Positions 22,529 through 30,316 of a stretch of DNA of 30,584 nucleotides are shown in pieces. How positions within the stretch are numbered: the first letter of the stretch is position 1; the number at the start of each line of letters is the position of its first letter. The notes under the pieces are model-generated. The model saw only the letters and a list, made by a program, of their open reading frames with translations. It searched no databases and was not told where the DNA came from. A program made the translations under genes and the position numbers. The stretch is from Candidatus Bathyarchaeota archaeon (GTDB taxonomy: Archaea > Thermoproteota > Bathyarchaeia > TCS64): assembly GCA_014729945.1 (NCBI GenBank), contig WJJC01000009.1, positions 1 to 30,584 on the forward strand. Direction: 5' to 3'.

Positions 22529-22938
22529 GCATGAAGTCTGGTCTTTTAATATTATAAAATCTTGCAAAAAAGTTATATTACTAAATACTGGAGATAAAAT
22601 TTCTTGATTTTTTTAAAAATTTACATAAATTAGTATATTTTGTTTTAATGTTTTTCTGTTTAAATAAGGTTAGATTTAAAAATTATATATGTTGTTAAAC
22701 GCCGATGTCCCCCAATTAGTAGAAAAGTGTAATAGGTTTATTTCACGAAAAAAGTTATTGCTTGTAATATTATTTTCATTTAGTTACAAATACAAATACT
22801 CTAAAAACAAGTAGGGCTACAAACACACTATATGTACCAAATGACTATTCTACGATCCAATCATCAATAAATGCGGCAAATGACTATGATCGGATACTTG
22901 TTAAATTGGCAAAGTGAATTGTATTCGTGTGATATATT
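22529..22938. other. long AT-rich intergenic region with short direct repeat
   Basis: The left end holds the TATA box of the secreted protein (TTTTATAATA on the minus strand, 22550-22559). The rest is very AT-rich with no gene-like frame. CAAATGACTAT occurs twice (22838-22848 and 22877-22887), each inside a tiny start-to-stop frame (twelve to fifteen codons). These may be binding sites for control of the downstream gene rather than peptides. Confidence 0.4.
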
Positions 22939-23979
22939 TTGGGGCTTTCTGAGGGAAAAATTCATCACAGTTTATTGAAAGAGATCACAAAACTATCTGG
23001 CTATAAGCATGGTAGCGTGGTGCAAGGACCGGTATCTGGGTTTGATGTGAGTTCACTGGATCTCTCCACGGTGTTCACCGAGATGGGGTATGAGTCTCCA
23101 CCGTTACTGGTTTACAAATCGGATCCCATTACGTTTCCTACGGCTAACCCTGGACGACAACTTGTTATTGTAAATCAGAATGATCTGGCTACAGCTGGGG
23201 CTAGAGCCTACGCTATGACAGTGACTATAATGATGCCGACTGGTTTCCCTGAGTCTAGGCTCCTGGAGATTCAAAGGGGGCTTCATGAGGCCGCGTTGGA
23301 GGAGGAGATAGTTATCATCGGGGGGCATACCGAGGTAACTAGCCAGGTAAAGGGTCTGGTTCTCGTTGGTAGTTTCATCGGTTTTTTGCAGGAGGAGAAG
23401 TATATCGGGGTTGAACCTGAACCAGGTGACAGTATCATTTTCTCTGGGTGGGTTGGAGCAGAGGGAACCGGTATAATACTGAGCGAGGGAGGTAATGTCG
23501 TGGAGAAGTTTCTTGATGCGAGTATGATTGAGGATGGGCGTAATATTGGTGAAGAGATCTCTATCCGTAAACGAATTCTAAGGTGTAATGAATTACATCA
23601 TGAAGGGATAAAGATGGTTCACGATGTTACTGAGGGCGGTTTCAGAGCCGCAGTTTACGAGTGTTTAGAACCTTTAGGACGGGGGGTTGAAGTTTACTCG
23701 GAGCATCTCCCCGTGGCGCCTGTGACGGAAAAGCTGGCTAATATGCTGGGATTTGATCCCTTGTACTTGATTGGCTCCGGGGCATTCCTCTTATTTGCGG
23801 ATGAAGAATACGTTGAGGATATACTAGAGGAGTTGAGAGGCTTTGATCAACCGGCTTCTATCGTTGGTAGAGTAACTGATTCAAAGGATATCCGATTGGA
23901 TGAAGAAGTTCTAAGTGTTCAGAAGGGGGATGCACTCATCTCTGCGTTACAGAAGCTAAATGAACTTGGTAAAAAATAG
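22939..23979 (+). CDS. AIR synthase-related protein (HypE/PurM/SelD superfamily)
   Basis: This 346-residue protein has the two-domain PurM/HypE fold. N-terminal elements are VVQGPVSGFDVSSLDLS and IVNQNDLATAGARAYAMTVTI (seen as NQNDLATAGA), with IVIIGGHTEVT in the core. The C-terminal domain has KMVHDVTEGGFRAAVYE and PLYLIGSGAFLLFA. Related enzymes phosphorylate or adenylate substrates with ATP (purine synthesis, selenophosphate synthesis, hydrogenase CN ligand synthesis). The C-terminal catalytic Cys of HypE is missing (the chain ends ELGKK), and no hydrogenase or hyp gene is nearby, so it belongs to the orphan AIRS-related group. The start is a TTG at 22939 following a TATATTTT-like sequence. 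The precise start is uncertain, and a later TTG at 22975 is possible. Confidence 0.85.
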   Translation: MGLSEGKIHHSLLKEITKLSGYKHGSVVQGPVSGFDVSSLDLSTVFTEMGYESPPLLVYKSDPITFPTANPGRQLVIVNQNDLATAGARAYAMTVTIMMPTGFPESRLLEIQRGLHEAALEEEIVIIGGHTEVTSQVKGLVLVGSFIGFLQEEKYIGVEPEPGDSIIFSGWVGAEGTGIILSEGGNVVEKFLDASMIEDGRNIGEEISIRKRILRCNELHHEGIKMVHDVTEGGFRAAVYECLEPLGRGVEVYSEHLPVAPVTEKLANMLGFDPLYLIGSGAFLLFADEEYVEDILEELRGFDQPASIVGRVTDSKDIRLDEEVLSVQKGDALISALQKLNELGKK

Positions 23980-24000
23980 ACCAGTTGTTTTGGATCTTTG

Positions 24001-24090
24001 TAGAGGGTCGTCTAATACCGGGTTGCTCTGGTGGTTGATTCCGGTTATGCATCTCCTTCTTTGATCTCCATGGCGTTGCAGGTGATCATT
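24001..24090 (-). pseudogene. glmS 3'-region remnant A
   Basis: About 90 bases resemble the intact glmS C-terminal coding region around 28626-28720. Translated with frame changes it gives AMEIKEGDA and then TGINHQSNPVLDD, compared with AMEIKARGG and GVNHKNNPVFDY in intact GlmS. CTTTGATCTCCATGGCGTT is exact at 24059-24077, 25315-25333 and 28693-28711. It shares the NHQ variant and neighbouring bases with remnant B, so A and B come from the same diverged copy. It lies between the AIRS gene and vapC. Confidence 0.75.
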
Positions 24091-24374
24091 TTAGGTGGTA
24101 ATTTGTAGAGGCGTATTTTCTGGATTTAATTTCTTTTGTTTAACGTATTCTTGTTGTTAATATTTGATACATTCAAAGTTATTTTAATCTGATATATATT
24201 CGTGAAAAGTATGACTATTAATGTTATTTTTTAAAGCGAATATTGAGGTATTTGTTATTTAAATATATTAGTATCAAGTATGTTTATCTTAAATTGAGGC
24301 GCAGATATTTGAGGCATAATCTCTGATCCCGTTCGATGGGATTATGTCACCATGACATTAGTTAATTCTTGGAG
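24091..24374. other. AT-rich gap with two nested inverted repeats before vapC
   Basis: No gene is visible. Near the vapC end lie CATAATC/GATTATG (24315-24321 and 24340-24346) with an inner ATCCC/GGGAT pair, and directly beside them a perfect ATGTCA-CCA-TGACAT hairpin (24344-24358). They could terminate vapC transcription or mark an element end. Confidence 0.4.
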
Positions 24375-24815
24375 TTAGGGGGAATAATCTCCTAGGAGGA
24401 TTCTGGTCTCTTCTGATATAGGGTTCTCGTTTATGAGTCCATATTTATCTACGGCGTTGATTACGTATTGGTCATTAGATACTATGACGGGTATTTTATT
24501 TTCTCGTGCTGTGGCTAGTAAGAACCCGTCTCCGAGGGGTATGTTCATGTTTTTTGCTACTTCTATTCCATGTATTGATGTCTCTATGTGTTCAAGTATT
24601 TCCATGGTTAACTTGATTTTTGTGAGTATGTTTTCCCTGGGTCGTACCCGGTAATAATGGTATAGAGTGTTGTATGTCTCAAGGATGGTTATGGGTGTCA
24701 CGTATAGTTTGTTTGATTCCTTGACGTGGTTTTTCAGGTATGTCCAGGCTTCCGGGTGGGCGGGTGACATCTCGTAGAGGGTGTAGGCCAGTATGTCGGC
24801 GTCGAGGAGTCTCAT
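24375..24815 (-). CDS. vapC: PIN domain ribonuclease toxin (VapC)
   Basis: This 146-residue PIN-domain protein has the acidic active-site set: D5 (with D7) in RLLDADILAYTL, E46 in PITILETYNTL, D96 in IPLGDGFLLATA and D115 in IVSNDQYVI. VapC toxins cut specific RNAs, often tRNA or rRNA, and are held inactive by VapB. Its ATG overlaps the end of the AbrB-type antitoxin gene by four bases, a translationally coupled VapBC operon. The length is typical. It lies between two glmS remnants, consistent with an inserted cargo module. Confidence 0.92.
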   Translation of the reverse strand: MRLLDADILAYTLYEMSPAHPEAWTYLKNHVKESNKLYVTPITILETYNTLYHYYRVRPRENILTKIKLTMEILEHIETSIHGIEVAKNMNIPLGDGFLLATARENKIPVIVSNDQYVINAVDKYGLINENPISEETRILLGDYSP

Positions 24816-25060
24816 TTTTTAGTTGCACCGTACTTGTCGCTGACTTTGGAGAAGTCTGTTGTTGCTCTTGCTGGGTCTCCTCTTAGTTTTATTGTTCTTA
24901 TCTCGTTTAGGAGGTTTTCCTGGTTTATGGCTTCTAGTATTATTGTTTGTTTGTCTATGAGTCGGATGGTGAATTCTTTCTTGCCTATAGTCTCTCTTAT
25001 CTTTGAGGGGATGGTTATCCTGCCTCGTTCATCCATACTTGTTTTTTCGCCCATACCCAT
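24812..25060 (-). CDS. vapB: AbrB/MazE-type antitoxin (VapB)
   Basis: This 82-residue protein has an N-terminal swapped-hairpin AbrB domain, MDERGRITIPSKIRETIGKK (residues 9-28), and a C-terminal part (SKVSDKYGATKK) that would wrap the toxin. VapB proteins neutralise VapC and autorepress the operon. The start is unusual: the ATG lies in a perfect 13-base tandem repeat (25050-25062 and 25063-25075 on the plus strand), so several ATGs occur in two frames. The one at 25060 gives MGMGEKTS and agrees with the predicted start of transcription. ATG 25054 is also possible. The operon is transcribed from a strong TATA box at 25088-25099. Confidence 0.9.
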   Translation of the reverse strand: MGMGEKTSMDERGRITIPSKIRETIGKKEFTIRLIDKQTIILEAINQENLLNEIRTIKLRGDPARATTDFSKVSDKYGATKK

Positions 25061-25075
25061 TACCCATACCCATTA
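25050..25075 (-). repeat. perfect 13-base tandem repeat spanning the vapB start
   Basis: TAATGGGTATGGG occurs twice in tandem on the minus strand. Each copy has two ATG codons, and because 13 is not a multiple of three, the copies put the ATGs in different frames. The upstream copy opens a short frame that runs into vapB and stops. Confidence 0.6.
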
Positions 25076-25087
25076 CTCTTGTTATGG

Positions 25088-25099
25088 CTTATAAATAAG
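25088..25099 (-). promoter_or_regulatory. vapBC TATA box
   Basis: CTTATTTATAAG (palindromic) is centred about 33 bases before ATG 25060. A transcript start near 25067-25069 is expected, inside the tandem repeat. Confidence 0.55.
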
Positions 25100-25187
25100 A
25101 TCTATCTACCCGACGTGAACAGTATCTCTTCTTCACCTTATTACCGGAGGCTTTTGTAATACGGAATAATTTGTCTATTTATCTTGG

Positions 25188-25428
25188 CGCTTTTCGCCTG
25201 GTTTCGAGGATTATCTGGTTTACTGGGTTTAGGATGTCTGAGTCGGGTACTTTGATCTAGTCGAATACGGGATTGTTCTGGTGGTTGACTCCGATGATGA
25301 AAATGCGTCTTCTTCTTTGATCTCCATGGCGTTACTTATTATCTCGTCCTGGTTCTCTGTGCTGCTTAATGTAATGCCTGGGATGTTTTCCTCGATGAGG
25401 GCTATGGTTCCGTGTTTGAGTTCTCCGA
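25188..25428 (-). pseudogene. glmS 3'-region remnant B
   Basis: About 240 bases match the intact glmS from 28506 to about 28803. The translated pieces are FGELKHGTIALIEENIPGI, then IISNAMEIKEEDA, then after a frame change IIGVNHQNNPVFD, a stop, and IKVPDSD. About 70 bases are missing between two TTATCTGG words that in the intact gene are direct repeats, so the loss looks like a repeat-mediated deletion. Similarity ends abruptly at the upstream side near 25428. No catalytic N-terminal domain exists. The fragment lies between vapBC and the znu operon, in the same orientation as glmS. Confidence 0.85.
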
Positions 25429-25604
25429 AGAAGACTAGGAGGCTGTAAAACCACCCTAGCCGCATCATATGCTTGACCATATAAAGATCCGGTAAACCTG
25501 TTCAACTGTCATAATAACTCACTTATCCAATTATGTTTGTGAGACAAAAACAGTGAATAAAATGCGGTACATAGAGGAGAGTTTACTGAGAATCAAATAG
25601 AGTA

Positions 25605-26435
25605 TTATAGGGTATTATTCCGTTTGTAGAGTCTAGAACCTAAAGATACTGTAATAAAAACTGAGACTAGTGTGAAGACAATAACTCCACTCGTTGCGAC
25701 ATCCAATACCGCGGAAGCAAAAATACCGAAAACCACGCCGAATACACCGAATATTACACTCATAATAGCGGTGGCTCTGAAGCCGCTGTCAAGTTGAAGC
25801 GCAGTTAATCCCGGTAAAACGAGTAATGCGGTTACCAGGATCATGCCAACTACTTTGATGCTTAACACAACGGTTACAGCCACTAGAATGTTGAAAATAT
25901 TATTCAATAACCCGACTGGGATTCCCATTAACCTGCTGGCTTGAGCGTCAAATGTTATGCTTAAAAGTTCTTTATAGAATACAGTGACCATTACAAGGCT
26001 GACGATTCCTAGTATTGAGATCATTGTCATGTCCTGTCGGCTGATTGTTAGAATGCTGCCGAAGAGGAAACTGAATAGTTCTACGTTAAAACCACCAGCT
26101 AGGCTGATTATTATTAGACCTGTGCTGAATCCGACGGCGAGTATTACTGCTGTTGCTGAGTCCGACTCTGCTAGTCCTTGTTTTCTCATGTATGATATGC
26201 CTAGTACAGCTATTATGGAGACTATTAGTGCGGTATATAATGGGTTGATGTCTAGAAATAGGCCTATGGCTATTCCCCCGAAGCTTACATGGGCGACTCC
26301 GTCGCCTATCATAGATTCTTGACGTAATATAACGAATAATCCTATTAGGCTACATGCTAGTGCGCTCACGCTTCCTCCGATTAATGCGTTCTGGAAAAAG
26401 CGGTAATTAAGTAAGTTGAGTAGATAGTTATACAT
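25605..26435 (-). CDS. znuB: zinc/manganese-type metal ABC transporter permease (ZnuB-like)
   Basis: This membrane protein of about 276 residues belongs to the ABC-3 metal permease family. Multiple hydrophobic helices are visible, with VILRQESMIGDGVAHVSFGGIAIG near the N-terminus (RQESMIGDGVAHVSFGG is the diagnostic stretch) and VGMILVTALLVLPGLTALQL in the second half. ATG 26435 is chosen (product MYNYLLNLLNYRF) because it overlaps the end of the ATPase gene by eight bases, which implies translational coupling. It forms the channel of the importer with the ATPase and the binding protein upstream. The final GSRLYKRNN tail is basic. Family members import Zn2+, Mn2+ or Fe2+. Confidence 0.9.
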   Translation of the reverse strand: MYNYLLNLLNYRFFQNALIGGSVSALACSLIGLFVILRQESMIGDGVAHVSFGGIAIGLFLDINPLYTALIVSIIAVLGISYMRKQGLAESDSATAVILAVGFSTGLIIISLAGGFNVELFSFLFGSILTISRQDMTMISILGIVSLVMVTVFYKELLSITFDAQASRLMGIPVGLLNNIFNILVAVTVVLSIKVVGMILVTALLVLPGLTALQLDSGFRATAIMSVIFGVFGVVFGIFASAVLDVATSGVIVFTLVSVFITVSLGSRLYKRNNTL

Positions 26436-27201
26436 CGAATACCCCTTCGCATATGTGTTCATGCATTACAAATCTGAAGTGTTCTCCGTATGCTTTTCGC
26501 AGTATCTCGTTAGGATCATTATCTGGAGTTATTGGGCTTGTGTACACTTTTTTGTTGATGCACATTACGTGACTCATTCTACAAAATACTGCTGCTAGGT
26601 CATGGCTTACAATGAGGATTGTTGTTCTTTCTTCTTGGTTCAAGTTGCTCAGGATCATGTAGAATTTTTCCTGTGCTTCTGGATCGATGCCTGATGCGGG
26701 TTCATCTAGTATTAGTACTTGGGGTTTACGTACTATGGCTTTAGCGACGAATACTCTTTGTTTTTGACCGCCTGAGAGTTGTCCTATTCGTCTGTTAGCT
26801 ATTTGGGTTATTCCCATAAATTCTATTGCTTCATCTACCTGGTTCCAGTCATCATTTTTTAGTGGTCTTCCGAGGTTTGTTTTGTTTATTCTTCCTAGTC
26901 CGACTAGTTCTCTGACGGTTAGCGGGAATTTCTCATTGAAGTTTATGCTATATTGTGAAACGAAGGCTAATTTATTCCATTGTTCAAATTGCTGGATAGG
27001 AGTTCCTAATATTTTGATCGATCCTTTTTCCAGTGGCATGATTCCTAGGATTCCCTGCATAAGAGTTGTTTTTCCCCCGCCATTTGGGCCTACTACCCCC
27101 ATGTAGGTTCCTTGTTCTATGGTAAAGTCTGCTTCTTCTATGATGGTTTTATCTTTACGGGTTATATTTACTGAATCTACTTCTATTACGGGGTCTGGCA
27201 A
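26428..27201 (-). CDS. znuC: metal ABC transporter ATP-binding protein (ZnuC-like)
   Basis: This is a 257-residue ABC ATPase with every motif in place: Walker A GPNGGGKTT (38-46), Q-loop FVSQYS (around 82), signature QLSGGQKQR (141-149), Walker B ILDEPASG (164-171) and an H-loop IVSHDLAA. The initiator is a TTG that follows the TAA of the binding-protein gene directly with no gap, so the operon is tightly packed. It powers the permease encoded just downstream. The substrate (Zn or Mn) is set by the binding protein. Confidence 0.92.
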   Translation of the reverse strand: MPDPVIEVDSVNITRKDKTIIEEADFTIEQGTYMGVVGPNGGGKTTLMQGILGIMPLEKGSIKILGTPIQQFEQWNKLAFVSQYSINFNEKFPLTVRELVGLGRINKTNLGRPLKNDDWNQVDEAIEFMGITQIANRRIGQLSGGQKQRVFVAKAIVRKPQVLILDEPASGIDPEAQEKFYMILSNLNQEERTTILIVSHDLAAVFCRMSHVMCINKKVYTSPITPDNDPNEILRKAYGEHFRFVMHEHICEGVFDV

Positions 27202-28146
27202 TTAATTCACTAATCCTTGTTTCAAGTTTTCTAGGTTAGCTTCAAGTTGTTCTAAGTAGTCGAGATCGTCTACAGGTCCATTTGCTAGGTATAAGTTTAG
27301 TATCTCTACGTTTTTTCCTGTACGGGTAGATAATTCATCTTTTAGGGTTTCCGCGTAATCACTGCTGTAGACGGGGTCAATGTAGAATACGTAGCTTTCT
27401 TCCTCTATCATCATGTCTACAATTTCAGCTATTTTATTTGTACTAGGTTGCTCGTCTGCGGTTAATCCTATGACTCCGTGTTGCTCTAGTCCATAGCGTT
27501 TTGCTAGGTATCCGTATGCTGAGTGTGTTACAAAGAAGGTTTTTCCCATTGCTGGTTCTAGTTCTGTCTGGTATCTTTGATCTAGGTTTGTTAACTTGCT
27601 CTCTAATTGTTCCCAGTTACTTTGATAATAATCTGAGTTATCTGGGTCAACGGTATTGATAGCTTGATAGATTTTCTCTGCTATCATTTTTGCTTTGTAT
27701 GGGCTTATCCAGAGATGAGGATCTCCTTCATCGTGGTCGTGTTCAGCTTCATCTTCTTCAGTGTGATCGCCTGAAGCAAGTTCGATTCCATGACTTGCTT
27801 CAACTATTTCTTTTTCTTCTAGGTTGATGGTTTCTAGTATATCCTCGTCCATCCAGTGGTCGAGGCCGGCTCCTAGGTAGATGATAATATCTGAATCCTC
27901 GGTAGCAGTTATGTCGCTTATGGAGGGTTGCCAGCTATGTACGTCGTTATTATATGGGATTAGTGTAGTTACTTCTACTTTTTCTCCACCGATATATTCG
28001 GTTAAATAGGTTAATGGATAGAATGAGGAGGTTATTTTTATTGTGGATTCTTCTTGTGTGGGTTGATTTCGGGGATAGAACAGACCTATCCCTACTATTA
28101 GGAGTATGATTACTATACCTAGCAATGTGTTTCTGTTTTGGGACAT
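27202..28146 (-). CDS. znuA: zinc-type metal ABC transporter substrate-binding protein (ZnuA-like)
   Basis: This 314-residue cluster A-I binding protein is anchored by an N-terminal transmembrane segment (about residues 8-24) with no lipobox Cys. Expected metal ligands are H70 (NNDVHSWQP), H144 (DPHLWISP), H208 (THSAYGYL) and D257 (YIDPVYSSD). Between the first two ligands is an acidic, His-rich loop (about 127-142, HTEEDEAEHDHDEGD), a hallmark of zinc-binding ZnuA proteins. Zinc is therefore more likely than manganese, though not proven. It is the first gene of a znuA-znuC-znuB operon. An inverted repeat overlapping the promoter (28160-28177) suggests metal-responsive repression. Confidence 0.9.
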   Translation of the reverse strand: MSQNRNTLLGIVIILLIVGIGLFYPRNQPTQEESTIKITSSFYPLTYLTEYIGGEKVEVTTLIPYNNDVHSWQPSISDITATEDSDIIIYLGAGLDHWMDEDILETINLEEKEIVEASHGIELASGDHTEEDEAEHDHDEGDPHLWISPYKAKMIAEKIYQAINTVDPDNSDYYQSNWEQLESKLTNLDQRYQTELEPAMGKTFFVTHSAYGYLAKRYGLEQHGVIGLTADEQPSTNKIAEIVDMMIEEESYVFYIDPVYSSDYAETLKDELSTRTGKNVEILNLYLANGPVDDLDYLEQLEANLENLKQGLVN

Positions 28147-28159
28147 AATATCAGTTTTG

Positions 28160-28185
28160 CTAACAAAAGGCTGTTAATAAAGTTT
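28160..28185 (-). promoter_or_regulatory. znu operon promoter with inverted-repeat operator
   Basis: On the minus strand TTAACA and TGTTAG, separated by six bases (28160-28177), form an imperfect palindrome. It overlaps the edge of a TATA-like TTTATTAA (about 28176-28184), 30-35 bases before the znuA ATG. The layout suits a zinc-responsive repressor. No such regulator gene is in the window. Confidence 0.4.
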
Positions 28186-28217
28186 CACGGTTTTTTATTA
28201 ATCTATACCTCAATTTC

Positions 28218-28335
28218 TGAGACACTTTATGAGAGATTTCAGGGTCTATCTGGGTCGGCGTCTCTTAGCACTGCATGCTGGTAGATTATGTTTATGAGTA
28301 TGATCTGGGTTTAGATCTCTGGCTTCGATAGTTGA
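28218..28335 (-). pseudogene. glmS 3'-end remnant C
   Basis: About 118 bases resemble the last codons of the intact glmS (28502-28627). CTCTTAGCACTGC is exact at 28262-28274 and 28546-28558, and ATCTGGGTTTAGATCT in the remnant equals the intact gene with about eight bases deleted. The match extends to within about a dozen codons or less of the glmS stop. It lies about 160 bases downstream of the intact glmS end, between glmS and znuA, in the same orientation. It covers a different part of the gene from remnant A and lacks most of remnant B's extent. Confidence 0.75.
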
Positions 28336-28462
28336 GTGGGTCGTAGTGGTGTTTTGATCAATACAAGGACTAGTTTATACTATTGGATTAAAATACAGAT
28401 AAAATAGTGGTCTCGCGCGCGTATATTCCAAGATTCCGTCGAACGAATACCTTTTTGTGAGA

Positions 28463-28480
28463 TATAAGAAAAATATATGT
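28463..28480 (-). terminator. T-rich terminator after glmS
   Basis: On the minus strand ATATATTTTTCTTATATC follows the glmS stop by about 12 bases, an archaeal-style oligo-T terminator. Confidence 0.4.
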
Positions 28481-28492
28481 TCTAGGCTTGCT

Positions 28493-30265
28493 TTATTTTA
28501 CTGTAACGCTTTTCGCCAGGTTTCGGGGTTTATCTGGATCGGCGCCTCTTAGCACTGCGAGTTGGTAGCTTAGTATCTGTATTGGTATTATCTGGGTTAC
28601 TGGGTTTAGATCTCCTGCGTCGGGTACTTTGATGTAGTAGTCGAATACGGGGTTATTTTTGTGGTTTACTCCGATGATGTACCCGCCTCTTGCTTTGATC
28701 TCCATGGCGTTGCTTATGATCTCCTGCTCGGTGCCGCTACTGCTGAAGGTGATGCACGGTGTGTCTTGCTCGATTAGGGCTATGGTTCCGTGTTTTAGTT
28801 CTCCTCCGCTGAATCCCTCGGCGTGGATGTAGCTGACTTCTTTGATCTTGAGGGCTGCTTCCATGGCTGTGGGGTATTGGAGGCCTCTTCCTATGAGGAA
28901 TATGTGTTCATGGTGTTGGAGCCGTTTTGCTAGTTGTTTGATATAGTTTCGTGTGTTGGCTGATGTGAGGTTGTATATTTGGTGCCAGAGTTTCTCCAGT
29001 TCCTGTTTGCCTTCGTTGTACCTGTTTGCTACGGTGTAGATTAGTAGGCTAAGGACTGTTAGTTGTGCGGTGTAGGTTTTGGTAGATAGTACGCATATTT
29101 CTGGTCCGGCGTTGAGTAGTAGTTGGTGGTCGCTGTCTCTGTATAGGCTGGATCCTACTACGTTTACGATGCTTACAGTATGAGTGTTTTTCCTCTGTGC
29201 GGTTTTCAGGGCGTCGAGTACATCTATTGTTTCTCCGCTCTGGGAGACGAATATGACTAGGGTGTCCTCTGTTAGGAAGTGTTCATAGTTGCTGAACTCG
29301 GATCCGAGGACTACGTTAACGTGCATGCCGGCTATTTTGCTGAACAGGTAGCTGGCTGTGAGGCAGGCATGGTAGCTGCTTCCACATGCTACTAGGAATA
29401 CTCCCTTGGCGTCTCGTATGTGGTCTGCTACGTGGAATAGGGTTTCTTTGTCCTGGTTGATGGCGGCTTTAACGGTGTCCACTTGTTCGGTGATCTCTTT
29501 CATCATGAAGTGGTCAAAGTCGCCTTTCTCGGCCTGTTCTAGGTCCCAGTCCACGCTGTGTACTGGTCTTTTGATTGGTTTTCCTGTTTTTGTTGACCTG
29601 AATTCTACTTTGTCTTTGGTTAGTATGACTAGGTCGTGGTCGTGGATGTATTGTACTTGTTTTGTGTATTCGAGGAATGCGGGTATGTCGCTGGCCAGAT
29701 AGTTCTCGTCTTCTCCTAGTCCGACTACTAGTGGGGAGCCATTGCGGGTTCCTATTATTTTGTCTTCTTCTTGGTGCATGGCTAGTATGGCGTAGTATCC
29801 TTCTAGTTGTCGTACTGTGTCTATTGTTGCCTGGGTGAATGATTTGCCCTTGCTCATCTCGTACTGTATATGGTTGGGTATTACCTCGGTATCGGTTTCT
29901 GTATGGAAAGTGTATCCTTTTTCCTCTAGTATTGTCTGGAGTTGCTGGTAGTTTTCTACTATGCCATTATGGATTACAGCGATCTTTCCGTCATTGGAGG
30001 TGTGGGGGTGGGAGTTCATCTTGGTTACTCCGCCGTGGGTGGCCCATCGTGTGTGACCCATGCCCATAGTGCCCATTATCTCGTTGAAGTGATGTTTCTT
30101 GTTAGCCTCGTCTACGCGGCCAATGTCTTTACGTATTTCTATGTGATCGGGTTGGGTGACTGCTACACCTACACTATCGTATCCACGGTACTCAAGTCTT
30201 CTTAGGGCATTAAGAATTATTGGGGAGGCTTGCCTGTATCCGTTATAACCAATTATACCGCACAA
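28493..30265 (-). CDS. glmS: glutamine--fructose-6-phosphate aminotransferase (isomerizing)
   Basis: This 590-residue full-length GlmS makes glucosamine-6-phosphate from fructose-6-phosphate and glutamine, the first step to UDP-GlcNAc for surface glycans. The N-terminal glutaminase domain begins with Cys2 (MCGIIGYNGY) and has GHTRWATHGG. Two SIS domains follow, with VACGSSYHAC, FVSQSGETIDVL and SYIHAEGFSGGELKHG, and the chain ends LAKSVTVK, the typical C-terminus. The start is TTG at 30265, needed to place Cys at position 2. It is supported by a Shine-Dalgarno TCCACCTT (plus strand, 30272-30279) and a TATA-like TTTATATTC (30308-30316). Three decayed partial copies of its 3' region lie downstream. 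Confidence 0.96.
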   Translation of the reverse strand: MCGIIGYNGYRQASPIILNALRRLEYRGYDSVGVAVTQPDHIEIRKDIGRVDEANKKHHFNEIMGTMGMGHTRWATHGGVTKMNSHPHTSNDGKIAVIHNGIVENYQQLQTILEEKGYTFHTETDTEVIPNHIQYEMSKGKSFTQATIDTVRQLEGYYAILAMHQEEDKIIGTRNGSPLVVGLGEDENYLASDIPAFLEYTKQVQYIHDHDLVILTKDKVEFRSTKTGKPIKRPVHSVDWDLEQAEKGDFDHFMMKEITEQVDTVKAAINQDKETLFHVADHIRDAKGVFLVACGSSYHACLTASYLFSKIAGMHVNVVLGSEFSNYEHFLTEDTLVIFVSQSGETIDVLDALKTAQRKNTHTVSIVNVVGSSLYRDSDHQLLLNAGPEICVLSTKTYTAQLTVLSLLIYTVANRYNEGKQELEKLWHQIYNLTSANTRNYIKQLAKRLQHHEHIFLIGRGLQYPTAMEAALKIKEVSYIHAEGFSGGELKHGTIALIEQDTPCITFSSSGTEQEIISNAMEIKARGGYIIGVNHKNNPVFDYYIKVPDAGDLNPVTQIIPIQILSYQLAVLRGADPDKPRNLAKSVTVK

Positions 30266-30307
30266 ATATTATCCACCTTGAATGTATTGCATACTATGAG
30301 AACTGGC

Positions 30308-30316
30308 GAATATAAA
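30308..30316 (-). promoter_or_regulatory. glmS TATA box
   Basis: GTTTATATTC on the minus strand lies about 47 bases before the TTG. With a leader of about 20 bases it leaves room for the AAGGTGGA ribosome site at 30272-30279. Confidence 0.5.

Noticed and set aside
24300..24360. Possible tRNA or structured RNA near GTTCGATGGGATTA
   Set aside because: GTTCGA resembles a T-loop, but no acceptor, D or anticodon stems can be folded around it.
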